DNA of 64,000 nucleotides from Streptococcus sp. 'caviae' (lineage in GTDB: Bacteria > Bacillota > Bacilli > Lactobacillales > Streptococcaceae). Both the position numbers and the translations under genes were made by a program. Below are positions 1 to 8,855 of the stretch, one piece after another. Position 1 is the first letter of the stretch, and each line of letters begins with the position of its first letter. Where the stretch lies: the NCBI RefSeq assembly GCF_001937065.1, contig NZ_MOWR01000003.1, forward strand, positions 1-64,000, read 5' to 3'. Under the pieces are notes generated by a model that was not told the DNA's origin, made no database searches, and saw only the letters and a list, made by a program, of their open reading frames with translations.

Positions 1-127
1 TCACAGACTATATTTTTTATTACAATCACAAACGCATTAAGACAAAATTAAAAGGATTTAGCCCTGTTCAATACAGAACCAAATCCTTTCAATAATAGTT
101 CTTGTCCAACTTTTTGGGGTCAGTACA
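1..127 (+). mobile_element. Right end of an IS3-family insertion sequence (transposase C-terminus plus terminal repeat)
   Basis: Frame 3 reads without a stop from the window edge to a TAA at 93-95. It gives the last 30 residues of an IS3-family orfB transposase, including YYNHKRIKTKLKG and SPVQYR, the typical tail of the DDE integrase domain. After a few bases, 103-127 reads TGTCCAACTTTTTGGGG followed by TCAGTACA. Its reverse complement starts TGTACTGACCCC, the typical terminal inverted repeat of streptococcal IS861/IS150-like elements. Only the right end lies in the window, so it cannot be told whether the upstream part is intact. The element stops at the first codon of the next gene. Confidence 0.85.
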
Positions 128-639
128 TGGAGGACAAGGAGCAATTTATTCGTGACAATCAAGAAGCGTTTAACTATGGAGCGCTGGAAGAGTTTGGCAG
201 AAGAGATGATCATTTTGAAGAAGATGGAGAGATTATCTCACGGGAGACCATTGTTAACTCAATTGACAGCGGTCAGGCGTACAGAATTTTATGGAAGGGT
301 AAGAAAGTCGGCGGTTTGGTCGTCCGAGTGGATGGTCAGCAGGGTGAACTTGACTTGCTGTTTACAGCGCCTGCTTTTCACAGTAAAGGGATTGGCTATG
401 CTGCTTGGTGCGAGGTAGAGCGGCTTTTCCCCGAGGTGAAGGTTTGGGAAACAGTGACTCCTTATTTTGAAACGAGAAACATCCATTTTTATGTCAATCG
501 CTGTGGTTTTCATATTATTGAATTTTTTAACAGCCACCATCTTAATCCTAATGATCCTGACGACAGGCATAAACCAGAAGATGAACAGTTTGCGGACGGC
601 ATGTTTAGATTTCAGAAAAAAATACAGCATAAACTCTGA
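127..639 (+). CDS. GNAT-family N-acetyltransferase, probably 5'-truncated by the IS
   Basis: The 170-residue product has a GNAT core. The acetyl-CoA loop region is around residues 85-95 (FHSKGIGYAAW), and YVNRCGFHIIEF near 127-138 matches the usual C-terminal FYxxxGF strand. The N-terminus starts directly at the fold's first helix (EDKEQFIRDNQEAF), without the beta strand that normally precedes it. The ATG at 127 is formed at the IS boundary and has no Shine-Dalgarno sequence. The insertion has therefore probably removed the original promoter, ribosome binding site and first 8-15 codons. The protein may be made from a start supplied by the IS, or the gene may be silent. The substrate is unknown. 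A terminator follows. Confidence 0.75.
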   Translation: MEDKEQFIRDNQEAFNYGALEEFGRRDDHFEEDGEIISRETIVNSIDSGQAYRILWKGKKVGGLVVRVDGQQGELDLLFTAPAFHSKGIGYAAWCEVERLFPEVKVWETVTPYFETRNIHFYVNRCGFHIIEFFNSHHLNPNDPDDRHKPEDEQFADGMFRFQKKIQHKL

Positions 640-645
640 GATATG

Positions 646-676
646 AAAACAGCAGCGCAGCTTGCCTGCTGTTTTA
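646..676 (+). terminator. Rho-independent terminator after the GNAT gene
   Basis: AAAACAGCA and TGCTGTTTT pair around a 12-base loop just after the stop codon of the acetyltransferase gene. It separates that gene from dltR. Confidence 0.7.
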
Positions 677-773
677 TCTATTTTTAAAAATAATTTAGGA
701 TTTCAAGGTTAATTCAATCCTAATGGTTTATACTAAATAACAACAGATTTTAAAAGATAAGGGAAAGAAGTGT

Positions 774-1463
774 ATGCGAATTTTAGTTGTTGAAGATGAA
801 GAAGGTATTGCAGAAGCTATAAAAGCTATCTTGGAAGAGGTTCATTACGATGTTGATTTAGCTTTTGACGGTGAAATGGGAATGGATTATATTTTAACGG
901 AACTTTATGATTTAGTTTTGCTGGATATTATGCTGCCTAAGATGGATGGTATGACAGTCTTGAAACGAGTTCGTCAGCTGGGCTCAGAAGTTCCTATTAT
1001 TTTCCTGACAGCTAAGTCTCAGCTGGATGATAGGGTATCTGGTCTTGATTTAGGAGCAGATGATTATATAACAAAGCCTTTTGAAGCGGATGAGCTGCTG
1101 GCACGCATTCGCGCAAGAACCCGCCAGTCTTCCGCCTTAAACGTTAACTATTTAAAGCTGGGGAATATTATGCTGAATTTGGATAAACGCGAGTTAAGTG
1201 CCAATGACCATGAGGTTAAGCTGTCCAATAAAGAATTTCTGCTAATGGAAGCTCTGCTGCGGAATCCCAGCCAAATTATCCCTAAAAATCAGCTGATTCT
1301 TAAAGTTTGGGGGCCAATGGATGGTTCGGAATATAATCAGCTGGAAGTTTTTGTTTCCTTTTTAAGAAAAAAGCTCCGCTTTTTAAAGGCCGATGTGGAA
1401 ATTAAAACAACTAAAGGAGTTGGTTATTCTTTGGAGGAGGATTCTAAAAAGTATGCTAAGTAA
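774..1463 (+). CDS. dltR: OmpR-family response regulator DltR
   Basis: The 229-residue protein has a receiver domain (1-120) with the acidic pair E7/D8, phospho-acceptor D51 in LLDIMLP, T79 region LTAK and K101 region ITKPF. A winged-helix DNA-binding domain (about 128-222) ends in TTKGVGYSL. The gene overlaps the following kinase gene by 11 bases and heads the dlt operon, the arrangement first described in Streptococcus agalactiae, where DltRS adjusts dlt transcription to cell-surface D-alanine content. By family knowledge it binds DNA when phosphorylated, and the dlt promoter just upstream is the likely target. No clear operator was recognised by eye. Confidence 0.9.
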   Translation: MRILVVEDEEGIAEAIKAILEEVHYDVDLAFDGEMGMDYILTELYDLVLLDIMLPKMDGMTVLKRVRQLGSEVPIIFLTAKSQLDDRVSGLDLGADDYITKPFEADELLARIRARTRQSSALNVNYLKLGNIMLNLDKRELSANDHEVKLSNKEFLLMEALLRNPSQIIPKNQLILKVWGPMDGSEYNQLEVFVSFLRKKLRFLKADVEIKTTKGVGYSLEEDSKKYAK

Positions 1464-2625
1464 TCTGCGAAAGCAATTTGTTATTATCACCATGTCTTTG
1501 CTGGCAGCGGTTATTCTCCTGTTGTTTTTTATCAGCAATCATTATGACCGCTATTGGGATTATTACGATACTTACCGAATTGTTAAAATTGTGGCTAAAA
1601 ATGGTTATGTCAAAGATTACTCTGATGAAGCTATTGCCATGGTCACTGTCAGGGAAGACGGGGAGGCCGCTATTATTGTCAATGAGACAGAACTAGCTGA
1701 CAAGGCTGTAAAAGAAGTGAGCCGTTCTCTGCTGAAAAGAAATAAAAAAGGCTGGAAGTGGCGGCACTATGTTTATTCGTTACAAGAAAAGAAAGAGGGC
1801 GTCTGGCAGCTGGCCTTCATTGATTTAAACAGCTATTCGAGCTCATCTGAGCAGCTTTTGCTGACGGCTCTCTTCACTGTTTTTGACTTTTTGCTTCTGA
1901 CGGGTGTCAGTATTTATCTGTCGCGCTTTATTATTCAGCCAGCTAAGGATGCTATCGATCGGGAAAAGCAGTTTGTTTCTGATGCCAGCCATGAATTAAA
2001 AACCCCTATTGCAGCTATTCGGGCCAATGCTCAAGTGCTGCAAAATCAAATCGAACCCAACCGTTACTTGGATCACATTCTTTCAGAAACCAAGCGAATG
2101 GAGCATTTAGTTCAGGACTTGCTTGGCCTCTCCAAATTGGATGAGACTAAGCAGACGGCTAATTTTACCAGGGTCGATTTGTCGAAAATCTGTGAGGAGA
2201 TGATTCTCAGCTATGAAAGTCTGGCTTATGAAGAGGGCAAACTGATTGATTCTCAAATAACTGATGGTGTTTGGATCCTGGGTGAGGAGTCACAATTAAA
2301 GCAATTAATTACCATCTTACTGGACAATGCCATCCAATATTCTCTGGCTAACAGCACCATTCATATCAGCTTGGCACAAGTGAAGAAGACGGCTGTTTTG
2401 CAAGTATCGAATCCAAGTCAGATTTATTCAAAAGAAGTCATGGACAATCTGTTTGAACGTTTTTATCAGGCAGAAGGCTCTCGCCACAGCACATCTAGTT
2501 TTGGGCTTGGTTTAGCCATTGCTAAGGGAATCGTTAAGCATCATCAAGGACAGGTGAGGGCTTGGCAGGATAAAGGAGAAATGATTTTGGAAGTGCGGCT
2601 GCCAATCACGCAAGGAGTTAATTAA
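1453..2625 (+). CDS. dltS: Sensor histidine kinase DltS
   Basis: I chose the ATG at 1453, overlapping the end of dltR (GTATGC). A longer in-frame start at 1393 would lie deep inside dltR. The 390-residue kinase has a membrane segment at about 10-28, an extracytoplasmic sensor region of about 105 residues, and a second membrane segment near 135-160. A HisKA domain carries the phospho-accepting H180 in SDASHELKTP, and the HATPase domain contains LLDNAIQYS and GLGLAIAKGIV. It pairs with DltR. Its stop codon overlaps the dltX start (TAATG), so kinase and biosynthesis genes are translationally coupled. The sensed ligand is not evident. Confidence 0.9.
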   Translation: MLSNLRKQFVIITMSLLAAVILLLFFISNHYDRYWDYYDTYRIVKIVAKNGYVKDYSDEAIAMVTVREDGEAAIIVNETELADKAVKEVSRSLLKRNKKGWKWRHYVYSLQEKKEGVWQLAFIDLNSYSSSSEQLLLTALFTVFDFLLLTGVSIYLSRFIIQPAKDAIDREKQFVSDASHELKTPIAAIRANAQVLQNQIEPNRYLDHILSETKRMEHLVQDLLGLSKLDETKQTANFTRVDLSKICEEMILSYESLAYEEGKLIDSQITDGVWILGEESQLKQLITILLDNAIQYSLANSTIHISLAQVKKTAVLQVSNPSQIYSKEVMDNLFERFYQAEGSRHSTSSFGLGLAIAKGIVKHHQGQVRAWQDKGEMILEVRLPITQGVN

Positions 2626-2747
2626 TGAAACCATTTGTTCAATTTGTACTGAGAACATTCGTTTATGCTTTGATTTTCTTAATTTTAATTTATTTTTTCA
2701 GTTATCTGGGTCATGGCAAAGGTAACTTTATCTATAATGAATTCTAG
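2625..2747 (+). CDS. dltX: Teichoic acid D-Ala incorporation-associated protein DltX
   Basis: A 40-residue open frame starts at the ATG overlapping the dltS stop codon. It has one membrane segment (about 10-28, [11 protein letters not shown]) and ends in GNFIYNEF, the conserved C-terminal signature of DltX. In other Firmicutes this microprotein is encoded directly upstream of dltA and is required for D-alanylation. It works with the membrane acyltransferase DltB and carries the alanyl group at its C-terminal motif. It is short enough to be missed by gene callers. An AAAGGA ribosome binding site for dltA follows its stop immediately. Confidence 0.92.
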   Translation: MKPFVQFVLRTFVYALIFLILIYFFSYLGHGKGNFIYNEF

Positions 2748-2760
2748 AAAGGATCGATGT

Positions 2761-4299
2761 ATGCTGCATGATATGATTGACAATCTTGAGCATCTGGCTC
2801 AATCGCAGGGAGATTTTCCCGTTTATAATATTTTGGGAGAGGTTCACACTTATGGGGACTTGAAGGCTGACTCTGATTCCTTAGCGGCTTACATTGATGT
2901 TGTGAAGCTGCCAGCCAAGTCACCTGTATTGGTCTTTGGCGGTCAGGAGTATGAAATGCTGGCTAGTTTTGTGGCGCTGACAAAATCAGGTCACGCTTAT
3001 ATTCCAGTGGATCAGCATTCAGCTTTAGAGCGCATTGAGGCCATTATGGAAATAGCAAAGCCCAGTCTCATTATTTCCGTTGGGACTTTTCCCTTGGCTG
3101 TTAAGGCTATTCCTGTCATTGAGCTGACGCAGTTAAAGGATATTTTTGCACAAAAGACTTCTTATGAGCTGACGCACTCTGTCAAGGGTGACGATAATTA
3201 CTACATTATCTTTACCTCCGGCACGACTGGCAAACCTAAAGGAGTGCAAATTTCTCACGACAATCTGCTCAGTTTTACTAATTGGATAATTTCAGCAGAA
3301 GCTTTTTCGGTGCCAGATCAACCGCAGATGCTGGCGCAGCCGCCTTATTCTTTTGACCTGTCGGTCATGTATTGGGCACCGACCTTGGCTAAAGGAGGTA
3401 CGCTTTTTGCCCTGCCAAAAGAACTGACAACAGACTTCAAGTACCTCTTTGACACTATCAACCAAATGCCTATCCAAGTCTGGACATCAACGCCGTCCTT
3501 TGTAGACATGGCCATGCTGTCAAACGACTTCAATGCTGAGACTTTGCCGCACTTAACTCATTTTTATTTCTGCGGAGAAGAACTGACCGTCAGGACAGCG
3601 CAAAAACTGCACGAGCGGTTTCCGAAAGCCCGTATCGTTAATTCCTATGGTCCGACGGAAGCAACTGTTGCGCTGTCAGCTCTTGCAGTGACTGATGAGA
3701 TGCTAAAAAGCTGTCAGCGTCTGCCAATTGGTTACCCTAAGCCTGACTCACCAACCTTTATCATTGACGAAGAGGGCAGGGAGCTGCCCCATGGGCAGCA
3801 GGGTGAAATCATCGTAACGGGTCCTGCCGTGTCCAAAGGCTATTTCAACAATCCGGAACGCACCGAGACGGCTTTCTTTGAATTTGACGGTCTGCCTGCC
3901 TACCACACTGGTGATGTGGGCAGCATGACTGAGGAAGGTCTGCTTCTTTACGGAGGCCGTCTGGATTTCCAAATAAAATTTAATGGCTACCGCATTGAGC
4001 TGGAAGAGGTATCGCAAAATCTTAATAAATCCCGTTACGTCAAGTCAGCTGTCGCTGTGCCCCGGTATAATAAAGATCACAAGGTACAAAATCTTTTAGC
4101 CTATGTCATTCTTAAAAAAGGTGCCGGCAAGCAGTTCAGCCGGGAATTGGATCTAACCAAGGCTATCAAAACAGATTTGAAAGACATCATGATGGACTAT
4201 ATGATGCCATCTAAGTTTCTTTACCGCGACAGTCTGCCGCTGACGCCAAATGGCAAGATTGACATCAATGGTCTGATGAGTGAGGTAAACAGCCGATGA
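2761..4299 (+). CDS. dltA: D-alanine--poly(phosphoribitol)/D-alanyl carrier protein ligase DltA
   Basis: The enzyme activates D-alanine as an adenylate in the cytosol and loads it onto DltC. The ATG at 2761 follows AAAGGA by 7 bases; an in-frame start at 2713 would overlap dltX. The 512-residue ANL-superfamily enzyme has the nucleotide loop [10 protein letters not shown] (about 152-161), the A5 region [10 protein letters not shown], the A7 motif YHTGD (about 381) and the C-terminal lysine motif PNGKID (about 497). Its length is normal for DltA. It overlaps dltB by four bases (ATGA). Confidence 0.97.
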   Translation: MLHDMIDNLEHLAQSQGDFPVYNILGEVHTYGDLKADSDSLAAYIDVVKLPAKSPVLVFGGQEYEMLASFVALTKSGHAYIPVDQHSALERIEAIMEIAKPSLIISVGTFPLAVKAIPVIELTQLKDIFAQKTSYELTHSVKGDDNYYIIFTSGTTGKPKGVQISHDNLLSFTNWIISAEAFSVPDQPQMLAQPPYSFDLSVMYWAPTLAKGGTLFALPKELTTDFKYLFDTINQMPIQVWTSTPSFVDMAMLSNDFNAETLPHLTHFYFCGEELTVRTAQKLHERFPKARIVNSYGPTEATVALSALAVTDEMLKSCQRLPIGYPKPDSPTFIIDEEGRELPHGQQGEIIVTGPAVSKGYFNNPERTETAFFEFDGLPAYHTGDVGSMTEEGLLLYGGRLDFQIKFNGYRIELEEVSQNLNKSRYVKSAVAVPRYNKDHKVQNLLAYVILKKGAGKQFSRELDLTKAIKTDLKDIMMDYMMPSKFLYRDSLPLTPNGKIDINGLMSEVNSR

Positions 4300-5561
4300 T
4301 TGACTTTCTCCATCAGCTGCCTCACTTAGCGGCCTACAGCAATCCCCAGTACTTTATCTATTTGATTGCGGCAGTTACGCCCATTTTTGTCGGTCTTTTT
4401 TTCAAGAAACGTTTTCCAGTTTATGAAGCCCTGGTCAGCCTGGCCTTTATTGTGCTCATGCTGACAGGCAAAAATCTCCATCAGCTGGCCTCGCTCTTAG
4501 CTTACGTCATCTGGCAGAGTGTGCTGGTTTGCAGCTACAAGTTTTACCGCAGGATGCGTGATAATAAATGGGTTTTCTATCTGTGGGTATTTCTATCTGT
4601 TTTTCCTCTTGTTTTTGTGAAAATCAGCCCACTGATTGAAGTGGGAAATCGATCCTCGCTCTTTGGCTTCTTAGGAATTTCCTATCTGACGTTTCGTGCG
4701 GTGGGCATAATTATGGAGCTGCATGACGGGGTACTGACAGACTTCAGTCTTTGGCAATTCCTGCGTTTTCTGCTCTTCATGCCGACTTTCTCCAGCGGAC
4801 CAATTGACCGTTTCAGACGTTTTAATGAAGACTATGAGACTATCCCTGAGCGTGAAGAATTGCTGGATATGTTGGAACAATCTGTTCGCTATATCATGCT
4901 AGGCTTCCTCTATAAGTTTATTTTAGCCTATATTTTTGGGCAGGTGCTCATGAATCCTATCAAGGTAATGGCTCTGCAGCGCGGCGGTATTTTTAATCTG
5001 CCGGCACTCGGTGTTATGTATACTTACGGTTTGGATCTCTTCTTTGACTTTGCAGGTTACAGTATGTTTGCCTTAGCCATTTCCAACCTTATGGGCATTA
5101 AGAGTCCTGCCAATTTTAATCAGCCGTTCAAATCACGTGATTTGAAAGAATTCTGGAATCGCTGGCACATGAGTTTATCCTTTTGGTTCCGAGATTTTGT
5201 CTTTATGCGTCTGGTTAAGGTTATGGTCAAAAACAAAGTTTTCAAAAACCGCAATGTGACATCAAGTGTTGCCTATATCATCAATATGCTCATCATGGGC
5301 TTCTGGCATGGGGTGACTTGGTATTATATTGCTTATGGGCTTTTCCACGGCTTTGGTCTGGTCATCAATGACTGGTGGCTGCGCAAGAAGAAAACAATCA
5401 ACAAGGAACGAAAAAACAAAGGACAAAAGCCGCTTCCGGACAACAAATGGACCAAGGCTCTGGGTATCATCATTACCTTTAATACCGTCATGCTGTCCTT
5501 CCTGATATTTTCAGGATTTTTAGACCAGCTCTGGTTTCCAAAACCACTGATAAAACCGTAG
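4296..5561 (+). CDS. dltB: Membrane D-alanyl transfer protein DltB (MBOAT family)
   Basis: The 421-residue polytopic membrane protein has about eleven hydrophobic segments. The MBOAT catalytic histidine is H338 in [11 protein letters not shown], and the conserved [12 protein letters not shown] segment precedes it. DltB takes D-alanine from DltC on the cytoplasmic side and passes it across the membrane for transfer to teichoic acid. It is translationally coupled to dltA. The downstream spacing to dltC is unusually long (180 bases) because of a palindromic insert. Confidence 0.96.
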   Translation: MIDFLHQLPHLAAYSNPQYFIYLIAAVTPIFVGLFFKKRFPVYEALVSLAFIVLMLTGKNLHQLASLLAYVIWQSVLVCSYKFYRRMRDNKWVFYLWVFLSVFPLVFVKISPLIEVGNRSSLFGFLGISYLTFRAVGIIMELHDGVLTDFSLWQFLRFLLFMPTFSSGPIDRFRRFNEDYETIPEREELLDMLEQSVRYIMLGFLYKFILAYIFGQVLMNPIKVMALQRGGIFNLPALGVMYTYGLDLFFDFAGYSMFALAISNLMGIKSPANFNQPFKSRDLKEFWNRWHMSLSFWFRDFVFMRLVKVMVKNKVFKNRNVTSSVAYIINMLIMGFWHGVTWYYIAYGLFHGFGLVINDWWLRKKKTINKERKNKGQKPLPDNKWTKALGIIITFNTVMLSFLIFSGFLDQLWFPKPLIKP

Positions 5562-5596
5562 ACTTTATCTCCCGACACTAATCATTGGGTGACGGG

Positions 5597-5723
5597 CTTT
5601 GTATCTTAACCAACTGAACACGGGCTAAACGCTGTGTCAAAAAGATAGAAATCCTAGAGTCTTGAGGACTCTTCGGCTTTTTCCTATTTTGACTTTGCGT
5701 TCTTAACGCCCTTTGTATCTTAA
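5597..5723 (+). repeat. Palindromic (MITE-like) element between dltB and dltC
   Basis: Two direct copies of CTTTGTATCTTAA (5597-5609 and 5711-5723) flank a segment that folds into a long imperfect hairpin at about 5628-5702. Paired pieces are AACGC with GCGTT, TCAAAA with TTTTGA, and CTAGAGTC with GGACTC around a short TTGA tip. No protein is encoded. Streptococcal dltB and dltC are normally nearly adjacent, so this looks like an inserted short repeat. In dlt mRNA the hairpin could alter processing or partly terminate, changing DltC and DltD amounts. Confidence 0.7.
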
Positions 5724-5741
5724 TTAAAGGAGTGACTGACA

Positions 5742-5981
5742 ATGGATGTAAAATCAGAAGTATTAGCAATTATTGATGATCTTTTCATGGAAGATGTTTC
5801 TGACATGATGGATGAAGATTTGTTTGATGCGGGTGTGCTTGACAGTATGGGAACTGTTGAGTTGATTGTAGAGCTGGAAAGCCGTTTTAATATTACAATT
5901 CCCGTATCAGAATTTGGCCGTGATGACTGGAACACTGCCAATAAAATCATCGCCGGAATAAAGGAGCTGAACCATGCTTAA
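5742..5981 (+). CDS. dltC: D-alanyl carrier protein DltC
   Basis: The 79-residue acyl-carrier-like protein has its phosphopantetheine attachment serine at S35 in the DSMG motif, followed by the acidic helix typical of carrier proteins. It accepts D-alanine from DltA and delivers it to DltB. The ribosome binding site is AAAGGAG at 5726-5732. The 3' end overlaps dltD by eight bases. It lies directly after the palindromic element, which leaves its ribosome binding site intact. Confidence 0.96.
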   Translation: MDVKSEVLAIIDDLFMEDVSDMMDEDLFDAGVLDSMGTVELIVELESRFNITIPVSEFGRDDWNTANKIIAGIKELNHA

Positions 5982-7233
5982 ACGCCTCTGGCAGATTTTA
6001 GGCCCTGTTTTTTGCGCTCTGCTGTTAGCCCTAACTCTCATTATTTTTCATCCTATAGCTGTAAAGTACTCCTTGACGGCTGAAAAAAAGGATGCAGTGG
6101 CTCTGACTAAAACTAGTTTTAAAAGCAAATATAAAAAAGTTCGCGCATTGACAGACCCTAAGCAGCGCTTTGTCCCCTTTTTTGGCTCAAGTGAGCTGTC
6201 GCGGCTGGACAAGATGCATCCGTCAGTTTTAGCTCAGGCCTATCATCGTAATTACAGGCCTTATCTATTGGGACAAAAAGGGGCGGCCTCTCTGACACAT
6301 TACTTTGGTATTCAGCAGATTAGCAAAGAACTTGAAAATAAGCAGGCTGTCTATATTATCTCACCACAGTGGTTTGTGCCTGAGGGAGCCAATTCTCACG
6401 CTTTTCAAAATTATTTTAGCAGCAGCCAGTTCGTTGATTTTTTGCAGAATCAGACCGGCAGTCCTTATGATCGCTATGCTGCTAAGCGTTTTCTGCAACT
6501 CTATCCAGATTCAGAATTTAAACCTTTAGCGCAAAAAACAGCGAAAGGAAAAGAAATAAACTCTTCCGACCAGTCTTGGCTGGCTTTAAAAGAGAAAATG
6601 TTAGCTAAAGAAGATGCTTTTTTCAGTGATCTGTCATTTTTTGATGACTATAAGAAAAAGGTTTTATCCCAGACGGCTGATTTACCCTCCCATTTTTCCT
6701 ATGCTGCATTGAAACGGCTAGCTACTGAAGAAGGGGAAAAATCAACGTCTAACAATAGGTTTGGGATTGAAAATACTTTCTACAGCATGCGTGTGCAGCA
6801 TCAGCTTAAAAGACTGCAAGGGTCGCAAAAGTATTTTGATTATATTAAATCTCCTGAGTACAATGATTTACAGCTGGTATTGGACCAATTTGCGAAAACC
6901 CATACTAATGTTCTCTTTGTTATTCCGCCTGTTAACAGTAAGTGGGCTGCTTTCACAGGACTTAACCAGACTATGTATCAAAAAGCTGTTGCCAAGATTA
7001 AGTATCAGCTGCAGAGCCAAGGTTTCACTAACATTGCTGATTTTTCAAAAGACGGCAGCAAACCCTACTTCATGCAGGACACCATCCACATAGGCTGGAA
7101 CGGCTGGCTGGCACTGGATAAGGAGGTTAACTCCTTTCTCAGTAAAGAGGAAGATGCTCCCGCCTATACGATTAACAATCGCTTCCTGAACAAAGACTGG
7201 GCTAATTTTACGGGGCAGCCGGATAAATTTTAG
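5974..7233 (+). CDS. dltD: D-alanyl-lipoteichoic acid biosynthesis protein DltD
   Basis: The 419-residue protein has an N-terminal membrane anchor (about 8-27) and an extracytoplasmic SGNH-like domain. [11 protein letters not shown] near residue 69 carries the candidate nucleophilic serine, and [10 protein letters not shown] near 369 carries the Asp/His pair. In other species DltD acts on the outer face of the membrane in the final transfer of D-alanine to lipoteichoic acid. The length matches streptococcal DltD. It is the last gene of the operon. Confidence 0.96.
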   Translation: MLKRLWQILGPVFCALLLALTLIIFHPIAVKYSLTAEKKDAVALTKTSFKSKYKKVRALTDPKQRFVPFFGSSELSRLDKMHPSVLAQAYHRNYRPYLLGQKGAASLTHYFGIQQISKELENKQAVYIISPQWFVPEGANSHAFQNYFSSSQFVDFLQNQTGSPYDRYAAKRFLQLYPDSEFKPLAQKTAKGKEINSSDQSWLALKEKMLAKEDAFFSDLSFFDDYKKKVLSQTADLPSHFSYAALKRLATEEGEKSTSNNRFGIENTFYSMRVQHQLKRLQGSQKYFDYIKSPEYNDLQLVLDQFAKTHTNVLFVIPPVNSKWAAFTGLNQTMYQKAVAKIKYQLQSQGFTNIADFSKDGSKPYFMQDTIHIGWNGWLALDKEVNSFLSKEEDAPAYTINNRFLNKDWANFTGQPDKF

Positions 7234-7310
7234 ACTGGCTGATAAGATTGCTGCTTTGATAGCTATTAAAAAAGCATACTTCTGTACAATATGAGACTAA
7301 TAAATGGAGT

Positions 7311-7334
7311 GGGGAAGACAGCCATGATTGCTGC
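7311..7334. repeat. Small dispersed repeat, copy 1 (near-palindromic)
   Basis: The stretch CAGCCATGATTGCTGC, itself partly self-complementary (CAGCcatgattGCTG), follows a GAGTGGGG run about 80 bases after dltD. The same words in the same order recur at 17966-17993 after the ABC permease gene. No coding function is visible. Confidence 0.45.
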
Positions 7335-7379
7335 TAAAGTCTAAAGCATCGAAATTTCTTCTATCTCTCCCAAAAGTGC

Positions 7380-7413
7380 TATAATAAAGTTAGCTGAAAT
7401 CGATTTCAGCTAA
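7380..7413 (+). promoter_or_regulatory. -10 promoter element followed by a perfect 24-bp palindromic operator
   Basis: TATAAT at 7380-7385 is followed within five bases by a perfect 24-bp palindrome at 7390-7413, with half-site TTAGCTGAAATC. It sits where a transcript start would be, about 130 bases before the nitroreductase start codon. A dimeric repressor binding here would block initiation. No regulator gene adjoins it, so the repressor is probably encoded elsewhere. The long leader between palindrome and start codon encodes nothing obvious. Confidence 0.6.
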
Positions 7414-7541
7414 GGTGACAAATCTGACTGCTTTAGGTTTAACTGCTAACCAGCGGAGATTTTAAAGCGATTCATTTGAACTTTATGCTGGGTCGGTTGG
7501 ATGCCAAAAAGGCAAATCATGATTTAAAGGAGGGAAAATCG

Positions 7542-8063
7542 ATGAATACAATGGAAGCAATCACAAGCCGCTATGCTTGCCGGAAGTTTACAAAGACACA
7601 GCTTACAGATGCAGAGACGCAAGCTTTGATTCAAGCAGCTAACGCAGCTCCAGCTGGAATGGGTGATTACAGCGGACTGAAGCTGACTGTTGTACAAAGT
7701 CAAGAAAATCTTGAAGCTATTGAAGCAGCCGCTGCACATGGTATGCCTAGGATGGGAGACCACCCGACTTATCAGGCACCAACATTAATGATACTCAGTG
7801 CAAAAATCAATGAGCAGGTTCCCATGATTTCTCATTGTAATGTGTCTGCTGCAGCTGAAAATATTATGCTGGCGGCGACAGATATGGGACTGGCTTCAGT
7901 TTTCATCATGTCTGTTCCAGCTGTTATACAGGATAAGCAGGAACTACTGGAAAAACTGAATATCAGAGATGGCTTTAAACCTCTTGTTATCGTTGCGGTA
8001 GGACATGCAGAATCTCAGATGACAGTTGAAAAAGAAAAAAGGCTTGCAGTGGAAATACTGTAA
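7542..8063 (+). CDS. Nitroreductase-family protein
   Basis: I chose the ATG at 7542 because it follows the strong site AAAGGAGGG; a start at 7476 has none. The 173-residue protein has the nitroreductase opening AITSRYACRKF with FMN-contacting arginines, the central NAAPAGMGDY segment, and a C-terminal VAVGHAE region. These FMN enzymes reduce nitro, quinone or enone compounds with NAD(P)H; the substrate cannot be told from sequence. It is monocistronic, with a palindromic operator upstream and a strong terminator downstream, so regulated expression is likely. Confidence 0.85.
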   Translation: MNTMEAITSRYACRKFTKTQLTDAETQALIQAANAAPAGMGDYSGLKLTVVQSQENLEAIEAAAAHGMPRMGDHPTYQAPTLMILSAKINEQVPMISHCNVSAAAENIMLAATDMGLASVFIMSVPAVIQDKQELLEKLNIRDGFKPLVIVAVGHAESQMTVEKEKRLAVEIL

Positions 8064-8084
8064 CTGCCGATTGGTTCATATCAA

Positions 8085-8135
8085 AAAAAGAGCAGGTATC
8101 TCTGCAGGAAGACTTCCGCAGATACTTGCTCTTTG
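8085..8135 (+). terminator. Terminator after the nitroreductase gene
   Basis: AAAGAGCA, GTATCTCTGC and their complements GCAGATAC and TGCTCTTT form a stem of about 18 pairs around an AGGAAGACTTCC tip. Confidence 0.8.
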
Positions 8136-8185
8136 TCTATTTAATGGTAAGATGCGATAATAAGCCGAGCCTTCTTCTGAAAAAG

Positions 8186-8194
8186 TGTTATAAT
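8186..8194 (+). promoter_or_regulatory. Extended -10 promoter (TGTTATAAT)
   Basis: TGTTATAAT lies 51 bases before the start codon of the small membrane protein gene. A matching -35 box is weak, which is usual for extended -10 promoters. Confidence 0.55.
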
Positions 8195-8244
8195 AAAAGC
8201 AAAGCTAGTCATCAGAGGTCGTGAAGAATCAAGGAGGTTTGCTG

Positions 8245-8661
8245 ATGAAAAAAATAAACAGTAAAATCTATCTCGTTGGTCTTTCAGTGGCCGGCATGCT
8301 GTCCTGTCTTCTACCATGGTCAGGTGTCTATATGGGCAGTATACCGCCTGGGGACCTTCCGAATAAGATTTTTTATGGCTACCAGAAAAACGGCATCATT
8401 TGCGGCGCTTGTTTTGCTTTTATTCTTTTAATCTGTTTGCTGACTTCCGTTAAGAAGCCGATGAGCCGTACAGTGGCAAGGGCCAATCTGTTCCTTTCAC
8501 TTATATCATTAGCTGTCTGTTTATGGGATATAGTTGGGATTATGCTGAAATCTGGCATGGTAGGAGCTGTTCCTCTTTTGGAAGTGGGACCGTTTGTGAT
8601 GGGAGTTATAGCTATTCTTACAATAGTTATTGTCATTGCTGCAGTCAGACGGAAATCTTAA
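8245..8661 (+). CDS. Small four-helix membrane protein, function unknown
   Basis: Translation most likely starts at the ATG at 8245, seven bases after AAGGAGG; the in-frame GTG at 8221 lies before that site. The 138-residue protein has about four hydrophobic segments (around 8-25, 47-65, 76-95 and 112-132). A short external loop with PPGDLP and FYGYQKNG follows the first segment. I recognise no catalytic motif or named family. It has its own promoter. Confidence 0.7.
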   Translation: MKKINSKIYLVGLSVAGMLSCLLPWSGVYMGSIPPGDLPNKIFYGYQKNGIICGACFAFILLICLLTSVKKPMSRTVARANLFLSLISLAVCLWDIVGIMLKSGMVGAVPLLEVGPFVMGVIAILTIVIVIAAVRRKS

Positions 8662-8671
8662 GCAATTACTG

Positions 8672-8836
8672 ATGAAGCAAATAGGTTTAACTGGTCTAGC
8701 TTTACTGAAGAGACGGAAGTCTGTTGCTTATTTAAAAATACAGCAACACAGCCCTCAGTTTGAAAGTCTGAGGAAAGCAAGAGAGCTGCTGTTTCAACTG
8801 ATTGATGATGAGGGCAATGGACCGTTTGAATGTTAG
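8672..8836 (+). pseudogene. Short open frame, probable gene remnant
   Basis: A 54-residue frame begins at an ATG without a ribosome binding site, ten bases after the membrane protein gene. It contains the ordered, charged stretch SLRKARELLFQLIDDEG and ends GPFEC. The composition looks like real protein, but neither length nor start supports an intact gene, so it may be the tail of a decayed gene. No family was recognised. Confidence 0.3.
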
Positions 8837-8855
8837 AATACTGAAAGGAAAACGA

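Noticed and set aside
1393..1452. Longer N-terminus for the DltS kinase
   Set aside because: It would be encoded inside dltR, reads as basic non-conserved sequence, and the ATG at 1453 fits the kinase's first membrane helix.
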